DNA of 64,000 bases from Paraburkholderia eburnea (GCF_002917095.1 NZ_PQGA01000001.1:62001-126000), one strand, 5' to 3'. Shown: positions 34,855-46,756, numbered from the stretch's first letter. The notes: generated from the sequence alone by a model not told the origin. Translations and numbers: made by a program.

Positions 34855-35679
34855 ATGTCCGACGGACTTTCCCCGACCCGCTCAAGGCCCGAGGCCCACG
34901 GCACGCCGCCCGCCACGCTTTCCGTGATCGTGGTGGCGATGAACGAGGCGCACGACATCGGCGAATGTCTCGAATCGGTGCGCGGGCTCGCGATGGAAAC
35001 CATCGTGTTCGATTCCGGTAGCACCGACGGCACGCCCGAACTCTGCCGCCGGCTCGGCGCGCGCGTGTTCGAGACCGACTGGCCCGGCGACGGCCCGCAA
35101 AAGAACCGCGCGCTCGTCGAAGCACGCGGCGACTGGGTCATCTGCCTGGACGCCGACGAGCGCCTGAGCCCCGAGCTGCGCACCGAAATCGCCGCGCTGC
35201 TCGCCCAGGGCACGGCGCATAACGCCTTCAGCACGCCGCGCCGCTCCAGCTTCTGCGGGCGCTTCATGAATCATTCGGGCTGGTGGCCCGACCGCATCGA
35301 GCGCCTGTTCCGGCGCGGCAGCGCGCGCTTCACCGACGTGCGCACGCACACGCACCTGGAAATCGAGGGCACGATTGGCCGCCTCGACGGCCCGATCATC
35401 CATATCTCGATGCCGGATCTGCACGAGGCGCTGGAAAAGACCAACGCCTATTCGAGCGCCGGCGCGCTGACGATGTTTGAGGCCGGCAAGCGCTCGTCGC
35501 TCGCCAAGGCGCTCGGCAAGGGCTTCTGGGCGTTCTTCCGCACGTGGGTGATACGCGCGGGTTTTCTCGACGGCGCCGAAGGGCTGATGCTCGCGATCAA
35601 TAACGCCGAAACGACGTATTACCGCTATGCCAAGCTCGCGCTGCTCACGCGCGACGGCAAGGTGGCGAAGAAGCGCTGA
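34855..35679 (+). CDS. Glycosyltransferase family 2 protein, WaaE/KdtX-like
   Basis: A GT-A fold transferase of 274 residues. The N-terminal motif is LSVIVVAMNEAHDIGECLES. The nucleotide-sugar region is DSGSTDGTPELCRRLG and the DxD-like motif is VICLDADERLSPEL. The acceptor region has RRSSFCGRFMNHSGWWPDR, typical of the WaaE/KdtX group that adds a sugar to the inner core of lipopolysaccharide. The start at 34855 is chosen because residues upstream are Arg-rich and unlike the family. The sugar added is not known. Confidence 0.85.
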   Translation: MSDGLSPTRSRPEAHGTPPATLSVIVVAMNEAHDIGECLESVRGLAMETIVFDSGSTDGTPELCRRLGARVFETDWPGDGPQKNRALVEARGDWVICLDADERLSPELRTEIAALLAQGTAHNAFSTPRRSSFCGRFMNHSGWWPDRIERLFRRGSARFTDVRTHTHLEIEGTIGRLDGPIIHISMPDLHEALEKTNAYSSAGALTMFEAGKRSSLAKALGKGFWAFFRTWVIRAGFLDGAEGLMLAINNAETTYYRYAKLALLTRDGKVAKKR

Positions 35680-35695
35680 ATGGGGCTTTGAGGAT

Positions 35696-35726
35696 AAAAA
35701 AACGGGCGGCCTGGGCCGCCCGTTTT
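35696..35726. terminator. Bidirectional terminator between the glycosyltransferase gene and dnaE
   Basis: A perfect 11-bp stem (AACGGGCGGCC with GGCCGCCCGTT) with a 2-nt loop is flanked by an A-run and a T-run. It lies between two convergent genes. Confidence 0.85.
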
Positions 35727-35749
35727 GCATTCCTGCACGCGATCGACGA

Positions 35750-38700
35750 TCAGTACACGATCTCGATCGCGCTGCCCGCGAATTCGCCGCGCAGCGCCGC
35801 GAGCAGATCGTCGGTGGGCTTGACACGCCACGCGTCGCCCAGACGCACTTCGCCTTGCGCGCGCTCGTTGCGATAAACGATCTGCACCGCAAGGCCGTTC
35901 GGAATCACGGCCTGTTCGCGCTCGCGGCCACGTCCACCGAAGCCGCCACCGCCACCACCATCGCGACCGCCGCGCCCACGCGTCTCGACCACGGGCGCGG
36001 GCAGCGAGTCATCGGGCTTCGCGCGATGCGCTTCGAGCACCGAGCGCAGCGAGGCCGCGTCGGCGTTGCCGTTCATCTGCACCTTCACGGCCTGCGCGTA
36101 GCGGCTGCGCGCGCGCTCCAGATCCATCACCGTGTCCACCGTGAAGCGGATGCCGCCCGTGAACGCGTCGTTGCGCGCGCCGCCCTGCACGACCAGCAGC
36201 TCGTCTTCCTTGAAGAGCGCCTTGTGCGCCTCGTACTGCTCGTTGAACACGGTCACTTCGCACTGGCCAGTGCCGTCGTCGAGCAGCGCAATCAGCATCT
36301 TGCCGCGCTGGGTCATCTGCGTGCGCAGCGAGGCGATCACGCCCGCCACCAGCTTGTCGCGCCCCTCCTTCAGCTCGCCGATCTTCTGGCGTACGAAGCG
36401 ACGCACCTCGTCCTTGTAGGCATCGAACAGGTGGCCCGACAGATAGAAGCCGAGCGCGCCCTTCTCCTCCTGGAGCTTGCGCTTCTCGTCCCACGCCGGT
36501 TCGTCGACGAGTTCGTGCGCGGCCAGCGGCGCGTCACCCATGTCGAAGAGACCCGCCTGCATGGCGTTGGCGCTCGCCTGCTCGGCGGCTTCCATCGCCA
36601 TCGGCACCGACGCGATCAACTGCGCGCGATTCGCGTGGATCGTGTCGAACGCCCCCGCACGGATCATCGCCTCGATCGTGCGGCGGTTCACGAGACGCCG
36701 GTCGATGCGCTCGCAGAAGTCGAACAGATCCTTGAACAGACCGCCTTCTTCGCGCGCGCGCAGGATTTCCTCGATGGCGTTCTGGCCGCTGCCCTTGATC
36801 GCGCCCAGACCGTAACGGATCGTGCGCGAACGCTTGCCTTCGGCCACATGCGCATCCGCAACCGGCTCGAAGCGGTACGCCGACGCGTTGACGTCCGGCG
36901 GCAGCACCTTGAGGTTGTTGGTCGCGCAGTCCTCGAAGAGGATCTTGACCTTGTCGGTGTCGTCCATGGCAAGCGACATATTCGCCGCCATGAATTCGGC
37001 CGGATGGTGCGCCTTGAGCCATGCCGTGTGATAGGCGAGCAACGCATACGCCGCCGCGTGCGACTTGTTGAAGCCGTAGCCCGCGAACTTTTCCATCAAG
37101 TCGAAGGTTTCGTCGGCTTTCTCGCGCGTGAGGCCGTTTTTCGCCGCGCCTTCCGCGAAAATCTCGCGGTGCTGGGCCATTTCCTCGGGCTTTTTCTTAC
37201 CCATCGCGCGACGCAGCAAGTCGGCGCCGCCCAGCGAGTAGCCGCCGATGATCTGCGCCATCTGCATCACCTGCTCCTGATAGACCATGATGCCGTAGGT
37301 CTCTTTCAGAACAGGTTCGACGCGCGGGTCCGGATACTCCACCACTTCACGGCCGTGCTTACGCGCGCAGAAGCTCGGAATCAGGTCCATCGGGCCGGGA
37401 CGATACAAGGCCACGAGCGCGATGATGTCCTCGAAGCGGTCAGGCTGCGCGTCCTTCAGCATGCCCTGCATGCCACGGCTTTCCAGCTGGAACACGGCGA
37501 CCGTATTCGCTTTCTTGAGGATCTGGAACGACGCCGCGTCGTCGAGCGGCACGTCGGCGAGCGACCAGCCCTGCTTCGACGGATCGAGCCTGCGGATATA
37601 GCGCTCGGCCCAATCGAGAATCGTGAGCGTGGTCAGGCCCAGAAAGTCGAACTTCACGAGGCCGACGGCTTCCACGTCGTCCTTGTCGTACTGGCTCACG
37701 ACGCCGCTTTCGTCGCCCTGGGTGTAGAGCGGGCAGAAGTCGGTGAGCTTGCCCGGCGCGATCAGCACGCCGCCCGCGTGCATGCCCACGTTACGCGTGA
37801 GCCCTTCCACGAGCTGCGCGAGGTCGAGCAGCTGGTGCACTTCGTCTTCGTTGTCGTAGCGCTCCTGCAGGAGCGGCTCTTCCTTCATCGCGTCGGCGAT
37901 GGTGACGTGCTTGCCCGGCTTGAACGGAATCAGCTTGGCGACGCCGTCCGTGAAGTTGTAGCCGAGGTCGAGCACGCGGCCGATGTCGCGCACCGCCGCC
38001 TTCGCCGCCATCGTGCCGAAGGTGGCGATCTGCGAGACCGCATCCGCGCCGTACTTGTCCTTCACGTACTGGATGACGCGGTCGCGCCCGTGCTGGCAGA
38101 AGTCGATGTCGAAGTCGGGCATCGAGACGCGTTCCGGATTCAGGAAACGCTCGAACAGCAGGTTGTAGCGCAGCGGGTCCAGATCGGTAATACCGAGCGC
38201 GTACGCGACCAGCGAACCCGCGCCCGAACCCCGGCCCGGCCCCACCGGCACGCCGTTGTTCTTCGCCCAGTTGATGAAGTCCGCAACGATCAGGAAGTAG
38301 CCCGGGAAGCCCATCTTGATGATGGTCCCGCACTCGAAGTCCAGACGTTCGTTGTAGCGCGCGCGTTCGCTCTCGCGCTCCGCCTCGTTCGGATAAAGCT
38401 GCACGAGGCGCTTTTCCAGCCCTTCGCGCGACAGTTGCACGAGGTAGTCGTCGAGCGACATGCCGTCGGGCGTCGGGAAGAGCGGCAGCTTCGGCTTGCC
38501 GAGTTCGAGCGTCAGATTGCAGCGTTTGGCGATTTCGATCGTGTTGGCGAGCGCCGAGGGAATGTCCGCGAACAGCGCGGCCATTTCGTCCTGGGTGCGA
38601 AAACGCTGATCGGTCGTGAAGCGCTTCTGGCGGCGCGGATTCGCGAGGATGTCACCCTCCGAGATACACACGCGCGCTTCGTGCGCGGTGTATTCCTCGT

Positions 38701-39331
38701 GCGTCATGAACTGCATCGGGTGCGTGGCGACCACCGGCAGTTGCAGCTCGGCCGCCAGTGCGACGGCCTGCTCGATATATTGCTCGCCGCCCGGCTGGCC
38801 GCAGCGTTGCAGCTCGATGTAATAACTGTTCGGGAACAACTTGGCCCAGCGCTGCGCATGGCGCTTCGCGCTTTCGACGTTGCCCGCCGCGAGGGCGAGA
38901 CCCACATCGCCCAGTTGCGCGCCCGAGATCGCGAGCAGCCCTTCGCTCAGGCCGGCTTCGAGCCAGGCGACGTCGATTTCCGCGCGACCGCGATGCTGGT
39001 TCGTGAGCCACGCCTTGGAAAGCAGTTCGCACAGATTCAGATAACCGACCTTGTCCTTCACGAGCAGCAAAAGGCGCGAAGGTTTGTCGCGGTCATCCGG
39101 ATTCATGATCCAGACGTCGCAGCCGGCAATGGGTTTGACCCCTTTGCCACGGGCTTCCGAATAAAAACGAACGAGGCCGAATGCGTTGCCGAGGTCGGTG
39201 AGCGCGAGCGCGCCCTGACCGTCTTTGGCCGCCGCCTTGACGAGGTCGTCGAGACGCACGATGCCGTCGGCAATCGAGAATTCGGAGTGGACGCGGAGAT
39301 GGACGAAGCGGGGATCTGACATGGGCGTCAT
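35750..39331 (-). CDS. dnaE: DNA polymerase III alpha subunit
   Basis: The replicative polymerase catalytic subunit, 1193 residues. The N-terminal PHP domain begins FVHLRVHSEFSIADGIVRLD. The polymerase active site has PDFDIDFCQHGRDRVIQYVK near residues 400-420. The thumb and fingers have GYGFNKSHAAAYALLAYHTAWLK. An OB-fold region near residues 1000-1090 and a C-terminal clamp-binding or tau-binding tail follow. The tail includes a short Gly/Arg-rich insert (GGRDGGGGGGFGGRGRER). The start at 39331 has GAGG 4-5 nt upstream; a Met three codons later is possible. No intein is seen. Confidence 0.97.
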   Translation of the reverse strand: MTPMSDPRFVHLRVHSEFSIADGIVRLDDLVKAAAKDGQGALALTDLGNAFGLVRFYSEARGKGVKPIAGCDVWIMNPDDRDKPSRLLLLVKDKVGYLNLCELLSKAWLTNQHRGRAEIDVAWLEAGLSEGLLAISGAQLGDVGLALAAGNVESAKRHAQRWAKLFPNSYYIELQRCGQPGGEQYIEQAVALAAELQLPVVATHPMQFMTHEEYTAHEARVCISEGDILANPRRQKRFTTDQRFRTQDEMAALFADIPSALANTIEIAKRCNLTLELGKPKLPLFPTPDGMSLDDYLVQLSREGLEKRLVQLYPNEAERESERARYNERLDFECGTIIKMGFPGYFLIVADFINWAKNNGVPVGPGRGSGAGSLVAYALGITDLDPLRYNLLFERFLNPERVSMPDFDIDFCQHGRDRVIQYVKDKYGADAVSQIATFGTMAAKAAVRDIGRVLDLGYNFTDGVAKLIPFKPGKHVTIADAMKEEPLLQERYDNEDEVHQLLDLAQLVEGLTRNVGMHAGGVLIAPGKLTDFCPLYTQGDESGVVSQYDKDDVEAVGLVKFDFLGLTTLTILDWAERYIRRLDPSKQGWSLADVPLDDAASFQILKKANTVAVFQLESRGMQGMLKDAQPDRFEDIIALVALYRPGPMDLIPSFCARKHGREVVEYPDPRVEPVLKETYGIMVYQEQVMQMAQIIGGYSLGGADLLRRAMGKKKPEEMAQHREIFAEGAAKNGLTREKADETFDLMEKFAGYGFNKSHAAAYALLAYHTAWLKAHHPAEFMAANMSLAMDDTDKVKILFEDCATNNLKVLPPDVNASAYRFEPVADAHVAEGKRSRTIRYGLGAIKGSGQNAIEEILRAREEGGLFKDLFDFCERIDRRLVNRRTIEAMIRAGAFDTIHANRAQLIASVPMAMEAAEQASANAMQAGLFDMGDAPLAAHELVDEPAWDEKRKLQEEKGALGFYLSGHLFDAYKDEVRRFVRQKIGELKEGRDKLVAGVIASLRTQMTQRGKMLIALLDDGTGQCEVTVFNEQYEAHKALFKEDELLVVQGGARNDAFTGGIRFTVDTVMDLERARSRYAQAVKVQMNGNADAASLRSVLEAHRAKPDDSLPAPVVETRGRGGRDGGGGGGFGGRGREREQAVIPNGLAVQIVYRNERAQGEVRLGDAWRVKPTDDLLAALRGEFAGSAIEIVY

Positions 39332-39581
39332 TGTACCTCTACGGTCAGGCGTTTTTTGCCGCCGGCGGCGCGTGCAAAGCAGTTTGGGCGTGGGGCAAAG
39401 ATGTGGCAAAGGTGCGGCAAGCGCAGCGGGAGAACTTGCGCGCCGTCAGCGCAGCGCGACAATCTCGCGGGCAAGTCAACGCGCTGCAGGCGCCTCGCCG
39501 CCCGGTTGAGGGATAATAGCGGATTGCGCCCGCCGCACAGCACGCGGGCTCCTCCGATTCAGCTTTGAGTGTTTGTTGGCC

Positions 39582-40466
39582 ATGCGTATCCTCAACCTTT
39601 CCTCCTACCAGTTCGCCACGCTCGACAAGACCGCCGAATGGCGTCCGCTCGTGCTCGCGCGCTGCAATGAACTCGACTTGCGGGGCACGATCCTGCTCGC
39701 GCCCGAAGGCATCAACCTGTTCGTCGCCGGTCTTGAGGCGAACGTGCGCGCCTTCATGGACTACGTGCGTACCGACCCGCTTTTCGAAGGCAAATTCGCC
39801 ACGCTGCAGTTCAAGGAAAGCTTTTCCGAGGATCGCCCCTTCAATCGCATGCTCGTGCGTCTGAAGCGCGAAATCATCACGATGAAAAAGCCCGCGATCC
39901 GTCCCGAGGAAGGCCGCGCGCCTTCGGTCGCGCCGGTCGTGCTTAAGGCATGGCTCGACCGCGGCTTCGACGATGAAGGCCGTCCCGTCGTCATGCTCGA
40001 CACGCGCAACGACTTCGAGATCGACGTAGGCACCTTCAACAAGGCGCTCGACTACCGTCTGACGAAATTCAGCGAATTCCCCGGCGTGATCGAGGCGAAC
40101 CGCGCCGATCTCGAAGGCAAGACCGTGGTGTCGTTCTGCACGGGCGGCATCCGCTGCGAAAAGGCCGCGATCCACATGAAGGAAGTGGGGATCGAGCACG
40201 TGTATCAGCTCGAAGGCGGCATCCTGAAGTATTTCGAGGAAGTCGGCGGCGCGCACTACAACGGCGACTGCTTCGTGTTCGACCAGCGCACCGCGCTCAA
40301 TCCGCAACTCGAACCGACCGACACGGTGCAGTGCTTCGCGTGCCGCGCCGTCGTCACGGCTGCCCAGCAGGCATCGCCGCTCTATGAAGTGGGTAAAAGC
40401 TGCCCGGCGTGCCATCCGGCGCGCACTCGGGGCACGGACACGGCCGCAGCGGCGCACGCTGCTTAA
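39582..40466 (+). CDS. trhO: tRNA uridine(34) hydroxylase TrhO
   Basis: A rhodanese-domain protein of 294 residues, formerly YceA, that forms 5-hydroxyuridine at tRNA wobble position 34. It begins [20 protein letters not shown] and has [18 protein letters not shown]. The catalytic Cys is in [15 protein letters not shown] near residue 186. A C-terminal Cys set follows (CFACRAVV and CPACHP), which may bind zinc. The ATG at 39582 is preferred to a TTG three codons upstream. It lies 18 bp before gluQ. Confidence 0.94.
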   Translation: MRILNLSSYQFATLDKTAEWRPLVLARCNELDLRGTILLAPEGINLFVAGLEANVRAFMDYVRTDPLFEGKFATLQFKESFSEDRPFNRMLVRLKREIITMKKPAIRPEEGRAPSVAPVVLKAWLDRGFDDEGRPVVMLDTRNDFEIDVGTFNKALDYRLTKFSEFPGVIEANRADLEGKTVVSFCTGGIRCEKAAIHMKEVGIEHVYQLEGGILKYFEEVGGAHYNGDCFVFDQRTALNPQLEPTDTVQCFACRAVVTAAQQASPLYEVGKSCPACHPARTRGTDTAAAAHAA

Positions 40467-40484
40467 TCGGCAAGCGAGCGGCGC

Positions 40485-41405
40485 GTGAGCGCATCCGCCT
40501 CCGGCTATCGCGGGCGCTTCGCGCCCTCGCCCACCGGACCGTTGCATTTTGGCTCGCTCGTTTCGGCGCTCGCGAGCTGGCTCGATGCGCGCGCGCACGA
40601 CGGCGCGTGGCTCGTGCGCATGGAAGATATCGACGGCCCGCGCACCGTGCCCGGCGCCGCCGCGGACATCCTCGCGACGCTCGAACGCTTCGGCTTTCAC
40701 GCCGACGAACCGCCCGTGTGGCAGAGCCGGCGCATCGGCCTGTATCGCGCGGCGCTGGACGCGCTGATCGCGTCGAACCACGTCTATCCGTGCGGCTGCA
40801 CGCGCAAGGAAATCGCCGATTCGCAACTGCACGCGCACCGGCGCAACAGCACGCTGATCTACCCCGGCACCTGCCGCGACGGCCTGCACGGCAAGACCGC
40901 GCGCGCGTGGCGTCTGCGCGTGCCGGACGACGCGCCGCAGTGCGTCGACAACCCCGCGCTGATCCGCTTCGACGACCGCTGGCAAGGCCCGCAGCAACAG
41001 GACCTGGCTAGCGATGTCGGCGATTTCGTGTTGCTGCGCGCGGACGGTCAGTGGGCGTATCAACTGGCCGTGGTCGTGGACGACGCCGCGCAAGGCATCA
41101 CGCATATCGTGCGCGGCGCGGATCTGCTCGATTCCACGGCGCGGCAGATCTGGCTGCAACAGTGCCTGAACGTGCCGACGCCCGCCTATCTCCACGTCCC
41201 TGTCGTCGCCAATGCCGATGGCGAAAAGCTCTCGAAGCAGACCGGCGCGCAGGCGCTCGATGCGTCGCGCCCGCTCGAAGCCTTGCTGGCAGCGGCCCGA
41301 CACCTGGGACTCGATCTGCGCGATGCTGCGCCCGCCTCGCTCGACGCATTCCAGATCGACGCGATCGAAGCCTGGAAACGGCGTCTTGCGCACCTGCCCG
41401 CGTAA
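40485..41405 (+). CDS. gluQ: Glutamyl-Q tRNA(Asp) synthetase
   Basis: A paralogue of the glutamyl-tRNA synthetase catalytic domain, 306 residues, without an anticodon-binding domain. The HIGH-type motif is [20 protein letters not shown] and the KMSKS-type motif is [21 protein letters not shown] and YPGTCR supply zinc-ligand-like residues. It attaches glutamate to queuosine in tRNA(Asp). The start is a GTG at 40485. It forms a small tRNA-modification pair with trhO. Confidence 0.94.
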   Translation: MSASASGYRGRFAPSPTGPLHFGSLVSALASWLDARAHDGAWLVRMEDIDGPRTVPGAAADILATLERFGFHADEPPVWQSRRIGLYRAALDALIASNHVYPCGCTRKEIADSQLHAHRRNSTLIYPGTCRDGLHGKTARAWRLRVPDDAPQCVDNPALIRFDDRWQGPQQQDLASDVGDFVLLRADGQWAYQLAVVVDDAAQGITHIVRGADLLDSTARQIWLQQCLNVPTPAYLHVPVVANADGEKLSKQTGAQALDASRPLEALLAAARHLGLDLRDAAPASLDAFQIDAIEAWKRRLAHLPA

Positions 41406-41416
41406 AAGCGCGGACG

Positions 41417-41459
41417 AAAAAAAACGGCGTGCCGGGTTTTCACCCCGCACGCCGTTTTT
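41417..41459. terminator. Bidirectional terminator between gluQ and rhlE
   Basis: A 12-bp stem (AAAACGGCGTGC) with a 14-nt loop that can itself pair, flanked by an A-run of eight and a T-run of five, lies between convergent genes. Confidence 0.88.
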
Positions 41460-41483
41460 GCGTCTGGCGTCTGGAACGTCAGA

Positions 41484-43007
<1,524 letters not shown>

Positions 43008-43538
43008 GGTGGGTTCGCTATAAAGGCGCTAGGCGCACGAGGCGCCATGCGCCTCAAATAATCACTGCGGAACTGCGGTGGTGCTGGCAGACGCTGCATG
43101 GCGCAGCGTTGCTCTGCCTGGATTGCCCGGGGCGACCGGCATGGCCGGTCGTGGCGGACAGCTTGCGGAACGGGCCGCTTGCGCTTACAGGAGCCGTCTG
43201 GACGGGGTGCGCCGGCTGGATGCCGCGCTCGACCCGCTCGTTTGCTCACTACGCTCACTGCGCTTGCCCGGTGAGGATCACCGTGGCTCGTTCCCTTATT
43301 TACGCGCCGATGTGGCGCGATGTTTCGCGATGTTGCATATCGGCCGCTTCGGTCGATACCGGCGTTGCGCGGGCGCAATCCGGCGAAAGGCCGGTATTGT
43401 AGCACCCCGGCATAAATCCCTATGGCCCCAAGGGCGGCCTTCTGCAACGGCGCGGCGCTTCTGGTCGGCCCCTTTTTCCTTTTGGGGCGTGTCATACCCG
43501 CAGCGCCGCCCTGCCCCGCATTCGCCGGCCTTACCGCT
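43008..43538 (-). promoter_or_regulatory. 531-bp region holding the rhlE promoter and long leader
   Basis: No gene is seen. On the minus strand TGC-TACAAT, an extended -10, is at 43396-43404, so transcription would start near 43389. That leaves a leader of about 380 nt before rhlE. The leader begins with a GGCC-TTTC-GGCC-like hairpin and contains many GC-rich stems. Cold-inducible RNA helicase genes often have long leaders. The part from 43405 to 43538 shows nothing specific. Confidence 0.5.
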
Positions 43539-44975
43539 TCACCACGTCTGGCGCATCACCATGAGCCGCAGCTCGGTCATATCCTCGATGGCGTAGCGCA
43601 CGCCCTCACGGCCCAGTCCCGAATCCTTCACGCCGCCATACGGCATGTTATCGACACGAAATGACGGAATATCGTTGATGACCACGCCGCCCACATCCAG
43701 TTCATCCCACGCGCGATGGGCGTTGGCGAGCGAATCGGTGAACACGCCCGCCTGCAGGCCGAAGTCGCTGTCGTTGACCGTCTCCAGCGCCGCGCCGAAA
43801 TCCGTGAAACGTTCGAGGATCGCCACCGGCCCGAAGGCCTCGCGCCGGTAAAGGTCGGTGTCGCGGCCCACATCCTCCAGCAGCGTGGCCTCGAACATCG
43901 CGCCGTCCACCTGGCCGCCCGCGATGATTTTCGCGCCCGCCAGCACCGCGCTCTCCATCCAGCCCGCGAGGCGCTTCGACTCCGATTCCGAGATCATCGG
44001 CCCGACGAAGGTTTTTTCGTCTTTCGGATCGCCCATTTTCAGCGTCTTGACCTTGGCGATCAGCTTGTCGCGCAGCGCGTCGTAGAGCGACGCGTGCACC
44101 AGAATGCGCTGCACGCCGATACAGCTTTGCCCCGACTGGTAGTACGCGCCGAAGGCGAGCCGCTCCACCACGTAGTCGAGCTTCCCGCCCTGATCGGCAT
44201 CGACGATGGCCGCCGCATTGCCGCCCAGTTCCAGCACCACCTTCTTCTTGCCGGCCTTCTTCTTGAGATCCCAGCCGACCGCGGGCGAGCCCGTGAACGA
44301 CAGCAGCTTGAAGCGTTCGTCGGTGGTGAAGAGATCGGCGCCGTCGCGATGCGCGGGCAGGATCGAGAACGCGCCCTTGGGCAAATCCGTTTCCGCCAGA
44401 ATCTCGCCGATGATGAGCGCGCCCACCGGCGTGCGGCTTGCCGGCTTGAGCACGAAGGGCACGCCCGCCGCGAGCGCCGGCGCGACCTTGTGGGCGGCGA
44501 GATTCAGCGGGAAATTGAACGGCGAAATGAACGAGCACGGCCCGATCGGCACGCGTTTGACGTAACCGTGATAGCCCTTGGCGCGCGGCGAGATTTCCAG
44601 GTTCACGATCTCGCCGTCGATGCGCACGCTTTCCTCGGCGGCCACGCGGAACGTGTCGATCAGGCGCGTGACCTCGCCGCGCGAATCGTTGATCGGCTTG
44701 CCTGCCTCGATGCACAGCGCCATCGCCAGTTCGTCGAAGCGTTCGCGAAAGCGCGCGACGCAGTGGTCGATCACGGCCTGGCGCTTGAACGGCTGGTATG
44801 CGCGCAGCGCGGGCATCGCGGCCTGCGCGGCGGCGATGGCTTTATCGATGGCCTTCGCGTCGGCGAGCGCGACGCGCGTGGCGACCTCGCCGCTGTATTT
44901 GTCGGTGACTTCGAGATCGGTGTTGGCGGCGACGGCTTCGTTCGCCAGATAGTACGGATATGTCGGTTTGAGCAT
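43539..44975 (-). CDS. NAD(P)-dependent aldehyde dehydrogenase
   Basis: An aldehyde dehydrogenase of 478 residues. Key residues are present: Asn in ISPFNFPLNL, Glu in VLELGGNAAAIV and the catalytic Cys in SGQSCIGVQR. The substrate cannot be read from the sequence; the segment resembles the succinate-semialdehyde/glyceraldehyde-3-phosphate dehydrogenase-like branch. The start at 44975 is supported by GGAG 9 nt upstream; an upstream frame adds 29 unrelated residues. An acetolactate-synthase-like gene ends 134 bp upstream on the same strand, so the two may share a pathway handling keto acids and their aldehydes. Confidence 0.88.
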   Translation of the reverse strand: MLKPTYPYYLANEAVAANTDLEVTDKYSGEVATRVALADAKAIDKAIAAAQAAMPALRAYQPFKRQAVIDHCVARFRERFDELAMALCIEAGKPINDSRGEVTRLIDTFRVAAEESVRIDGEIVNLEISPRAKGYHGYVKRVPIGPCSFISPFNFPLNLAAHKVAPALAAGVPFVLKPASRTPVGALIIGEILAETDLPKGAFSILPAHRDGADLFTTDERFKLLSFTGSPAVGWDLKKKAGKKKVVLELGGNAAAIVDADQGGKLDYVVERLAFGAYYQSGQSCIGVQRILVHASLYDALRDKLIAKVKTLKMGDPKDEKTFVGPMISESESKRLAGWMESAVLAGAKIIAGGQVDGAMFEATLLEDVGRDTDLYRREAFGPVAILERFTDFGAALETVNDSDFGLQAGVFTDSLANAHRAWDELDVGGVVINDIPSFRVDNMPYGGVKDSGLGREGVRYAIEDMTELRLMVMRQTW

Positions 44976-45109
44976 GACGCGTTCTCCGTCAAAGACGCGG
45001 CGCGCCACGCCGGATCCGGTCATGTCGCGCCGATAATCATCGTGCAGCGCAGGCACGCGCAAGGTGCGCGCCCGCGTGCGAGATTCATCGCTTTGTTAAT
45101 CCTCAAATC

Positions 45110-46756
45110 TCACAATTGCGCGCTCAGGCGCTTGATCTCGCGGTTGAGCACGCGCTCGTTGTCCGAATAATCGATGGGCACGTCGATCACATGCACGCCC
45201 GGCTCGGCGAAACACTTCGCGATCAGCGGCCCGAGTTCGCCCGCCGCGCCCACGCGATGCCCGTGCGCGCCGTAGCTGCGCGCGTAATCGACGAAATCGG
45301 GGTTCTGCAGCGTCATGCCGTAATCGGGGAAATTCATGTTTTCCTGCTTCCAGCGGATCATGCCGAAGGCGTCGTCGCGCAACAGCAGCACGACGATGTC
45401 GAGCTTCAGGCGCACCGCCGTCTCCAGTTCCTGCGAATTCATCATGAAGCCGCCGTCGCCGCACACGGCCACCACCTTGCGCTCGGGATGCACGATCTTC
45501 GTCGCGATCGCCGAGGGCAGCCCCGCGCCCATCGACGCCAGCGCGTTGTCGAGCAGCACCGAATTCGGCTCGCGCGCCCGGTAGTAGCGCGCGAACCAGA
45601 TCTTGTACATGCCGTTATCGAGACACAGGATGCCGTCCTCGGGCATCGCGTGATAGACGTCGTGCACGAGCCGCACCGGATAGACCGGAAAACGCTCGTC
45701 GTGCTGGCCTTTGGCGAGATGCGCGTCGAAGTGGCGCTTGATCTCCGTAAAGCGCGCGAAGTCCCATTCGTGCTCGCGCGGCTTGAGGGCTTCTTTCAGT
45801 TGCCACACCGCGTTGGCGATATCGCCCACCACCTCGATCTGCGGAAAATAGACCGGATCGACCTCGGCGCCGAGGAAGTTCACGTGGATCACCGTCCTGC
45901 CTTCGGCGCTGCGCATGAAGAACGGCGGCTTTTCGATCACGTCATGGCCGACGTTGATGATGCAGTCGGCGTGCTCGATCGCGCGATGCACGAAGTCGCC
46001 GTCCGACAGCGTGGCGTTGCCCAGCCACAGCGGATGCGATTCGTCGATCACGCCCTTGCCCATCTGCGTCGTGAAAAACGGGATGCCGGTCTGATCGACG
46101 AATTCGCGCAGCACGTTGCGCGTGGTCTTGCGGTTGCCGCCCGCGCCGATCATCAAAAGCGGATGACGCGCCGAACAGATCGCCGCGACCGCGTGCGCGA
46201 CCGCTTTTTCCTCGGCGATCGGGCGGCGGCTGAAGCTCTTGGGAATGGGTTTGCCGTCGCCCTCTTCGTCGGCGACGTCCTCGGGCAGTTCCAGATGGAC
46301 CGCGCCGGGCCGCTCCTGCTCAGCCTGACGGAACGCCTCGCGCACGAGCGCCGGAATATTGCCGATGGACACGATCTGGCGCGCGTACTTGGTGAGCGGC
46401 TCCATCATGCGCACCACGTCGACGATCTGGAAATGGCCCTGCTTGCTGGATTTGATGGGCTTTTGCCCCGTGACCATCAGCATCGGCATGCCGCCGAGCT
46501 GCGCGTAGGCGGCGGCGGTCACGAAGTTGGTCGCGCCGGGACCGAGCGTGGCGAGGCACACGCCGGTGCGCCCCGTCAGCCGGCCATAAGTGGCGGCCAT
46601 GAAGCCGGCGGCCTGTTCGTGGCGCGTGACGATCAGGCGGATCTTCGAGCGCCGCAGCGATTCCAGCAGATCGAGGTTTTCCTCGCCGGGGATGCCGAAG
46701 ATGTATTCCACGCCCTCGGCTTCGAGCGCCCTCACGAACAGATCCGATGCCTTCAT
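45110..46756 (-). CDS. Thiamine-diphosphate enzyme, acetolactate synthase-like
   Basis: A ThDP-dependent enzyme of 548 residues. The N-terminal domain has FGIPGEENLDLLESL with the catalytic Glu in TRHEQAAGFMAATYGRLTG. A central domain and a C-terminal ThDP-binding domain follow, the latter with CGDGGFMMNSQELETAVRLK. It resembles catabolic acetolactate synthases (AlsS/BudB type), which need no FAD or small subunit. Related enzymes decarboxylate other 2-keto acids, so the substrate is uncertain. No acetolactate decarboxylase is seen nearby. The start at 46756 is the first ATG of the frame. Confidence 0.83.
   Translation of the reverse strand: MKASDLFVRALEAEGVEYIFGIPGEENLDLLESLRRSKIRLIVTRHEQAAGFMAATYGRLTGRTGVCLATLGPGATNFVTAAAYAQLGGMPMLMVTGQKPIKSSKQGHFQIVDVVRMMEPLTKYARQIVSIGNIPALVREAFRQAEQERPGAVHLELPEDVADEEGDGKPIPKSFSRRPIAEEKAVAHAVAAICSARHPLLMIGAGGNRKTTRNVLREFVDQTGIPFFTTQMGKGVIDESHPLWLGNATLSDGDFVHRAIEHADCIINVGHDVIEKPPFFMRSAEGRTVIHVNFLGAEVDPVYFPQIEVVGDIANAVWQLKEALKPREHEWDFARFTEIKRHFDAHLAKGQHDERFPVYPVRLVHDVYHAMPEDGILCLDNGMYKIWFARYYRAREPNSVLLDNALASMGAGLPSAIATKIVHPERKVVAVCGDGGFMMNSQELETAVRLKLDIVVLLLRDDAFGMIRWKQENMNFPDYGMTLQNPDFVDYARSYGAHGHRVGAAGELGPLIAKCFAEPGVHVIDVPIDYSDNERVLNREIKRLSAQL

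Noticed and set aside
35627..39319. A plus-strand open frame of 1,230 codons opposite dnaE
   Set aside because: Its composition is that of an antisense shadow, while the minus strand encodes complete DNA polymerase III alpha.
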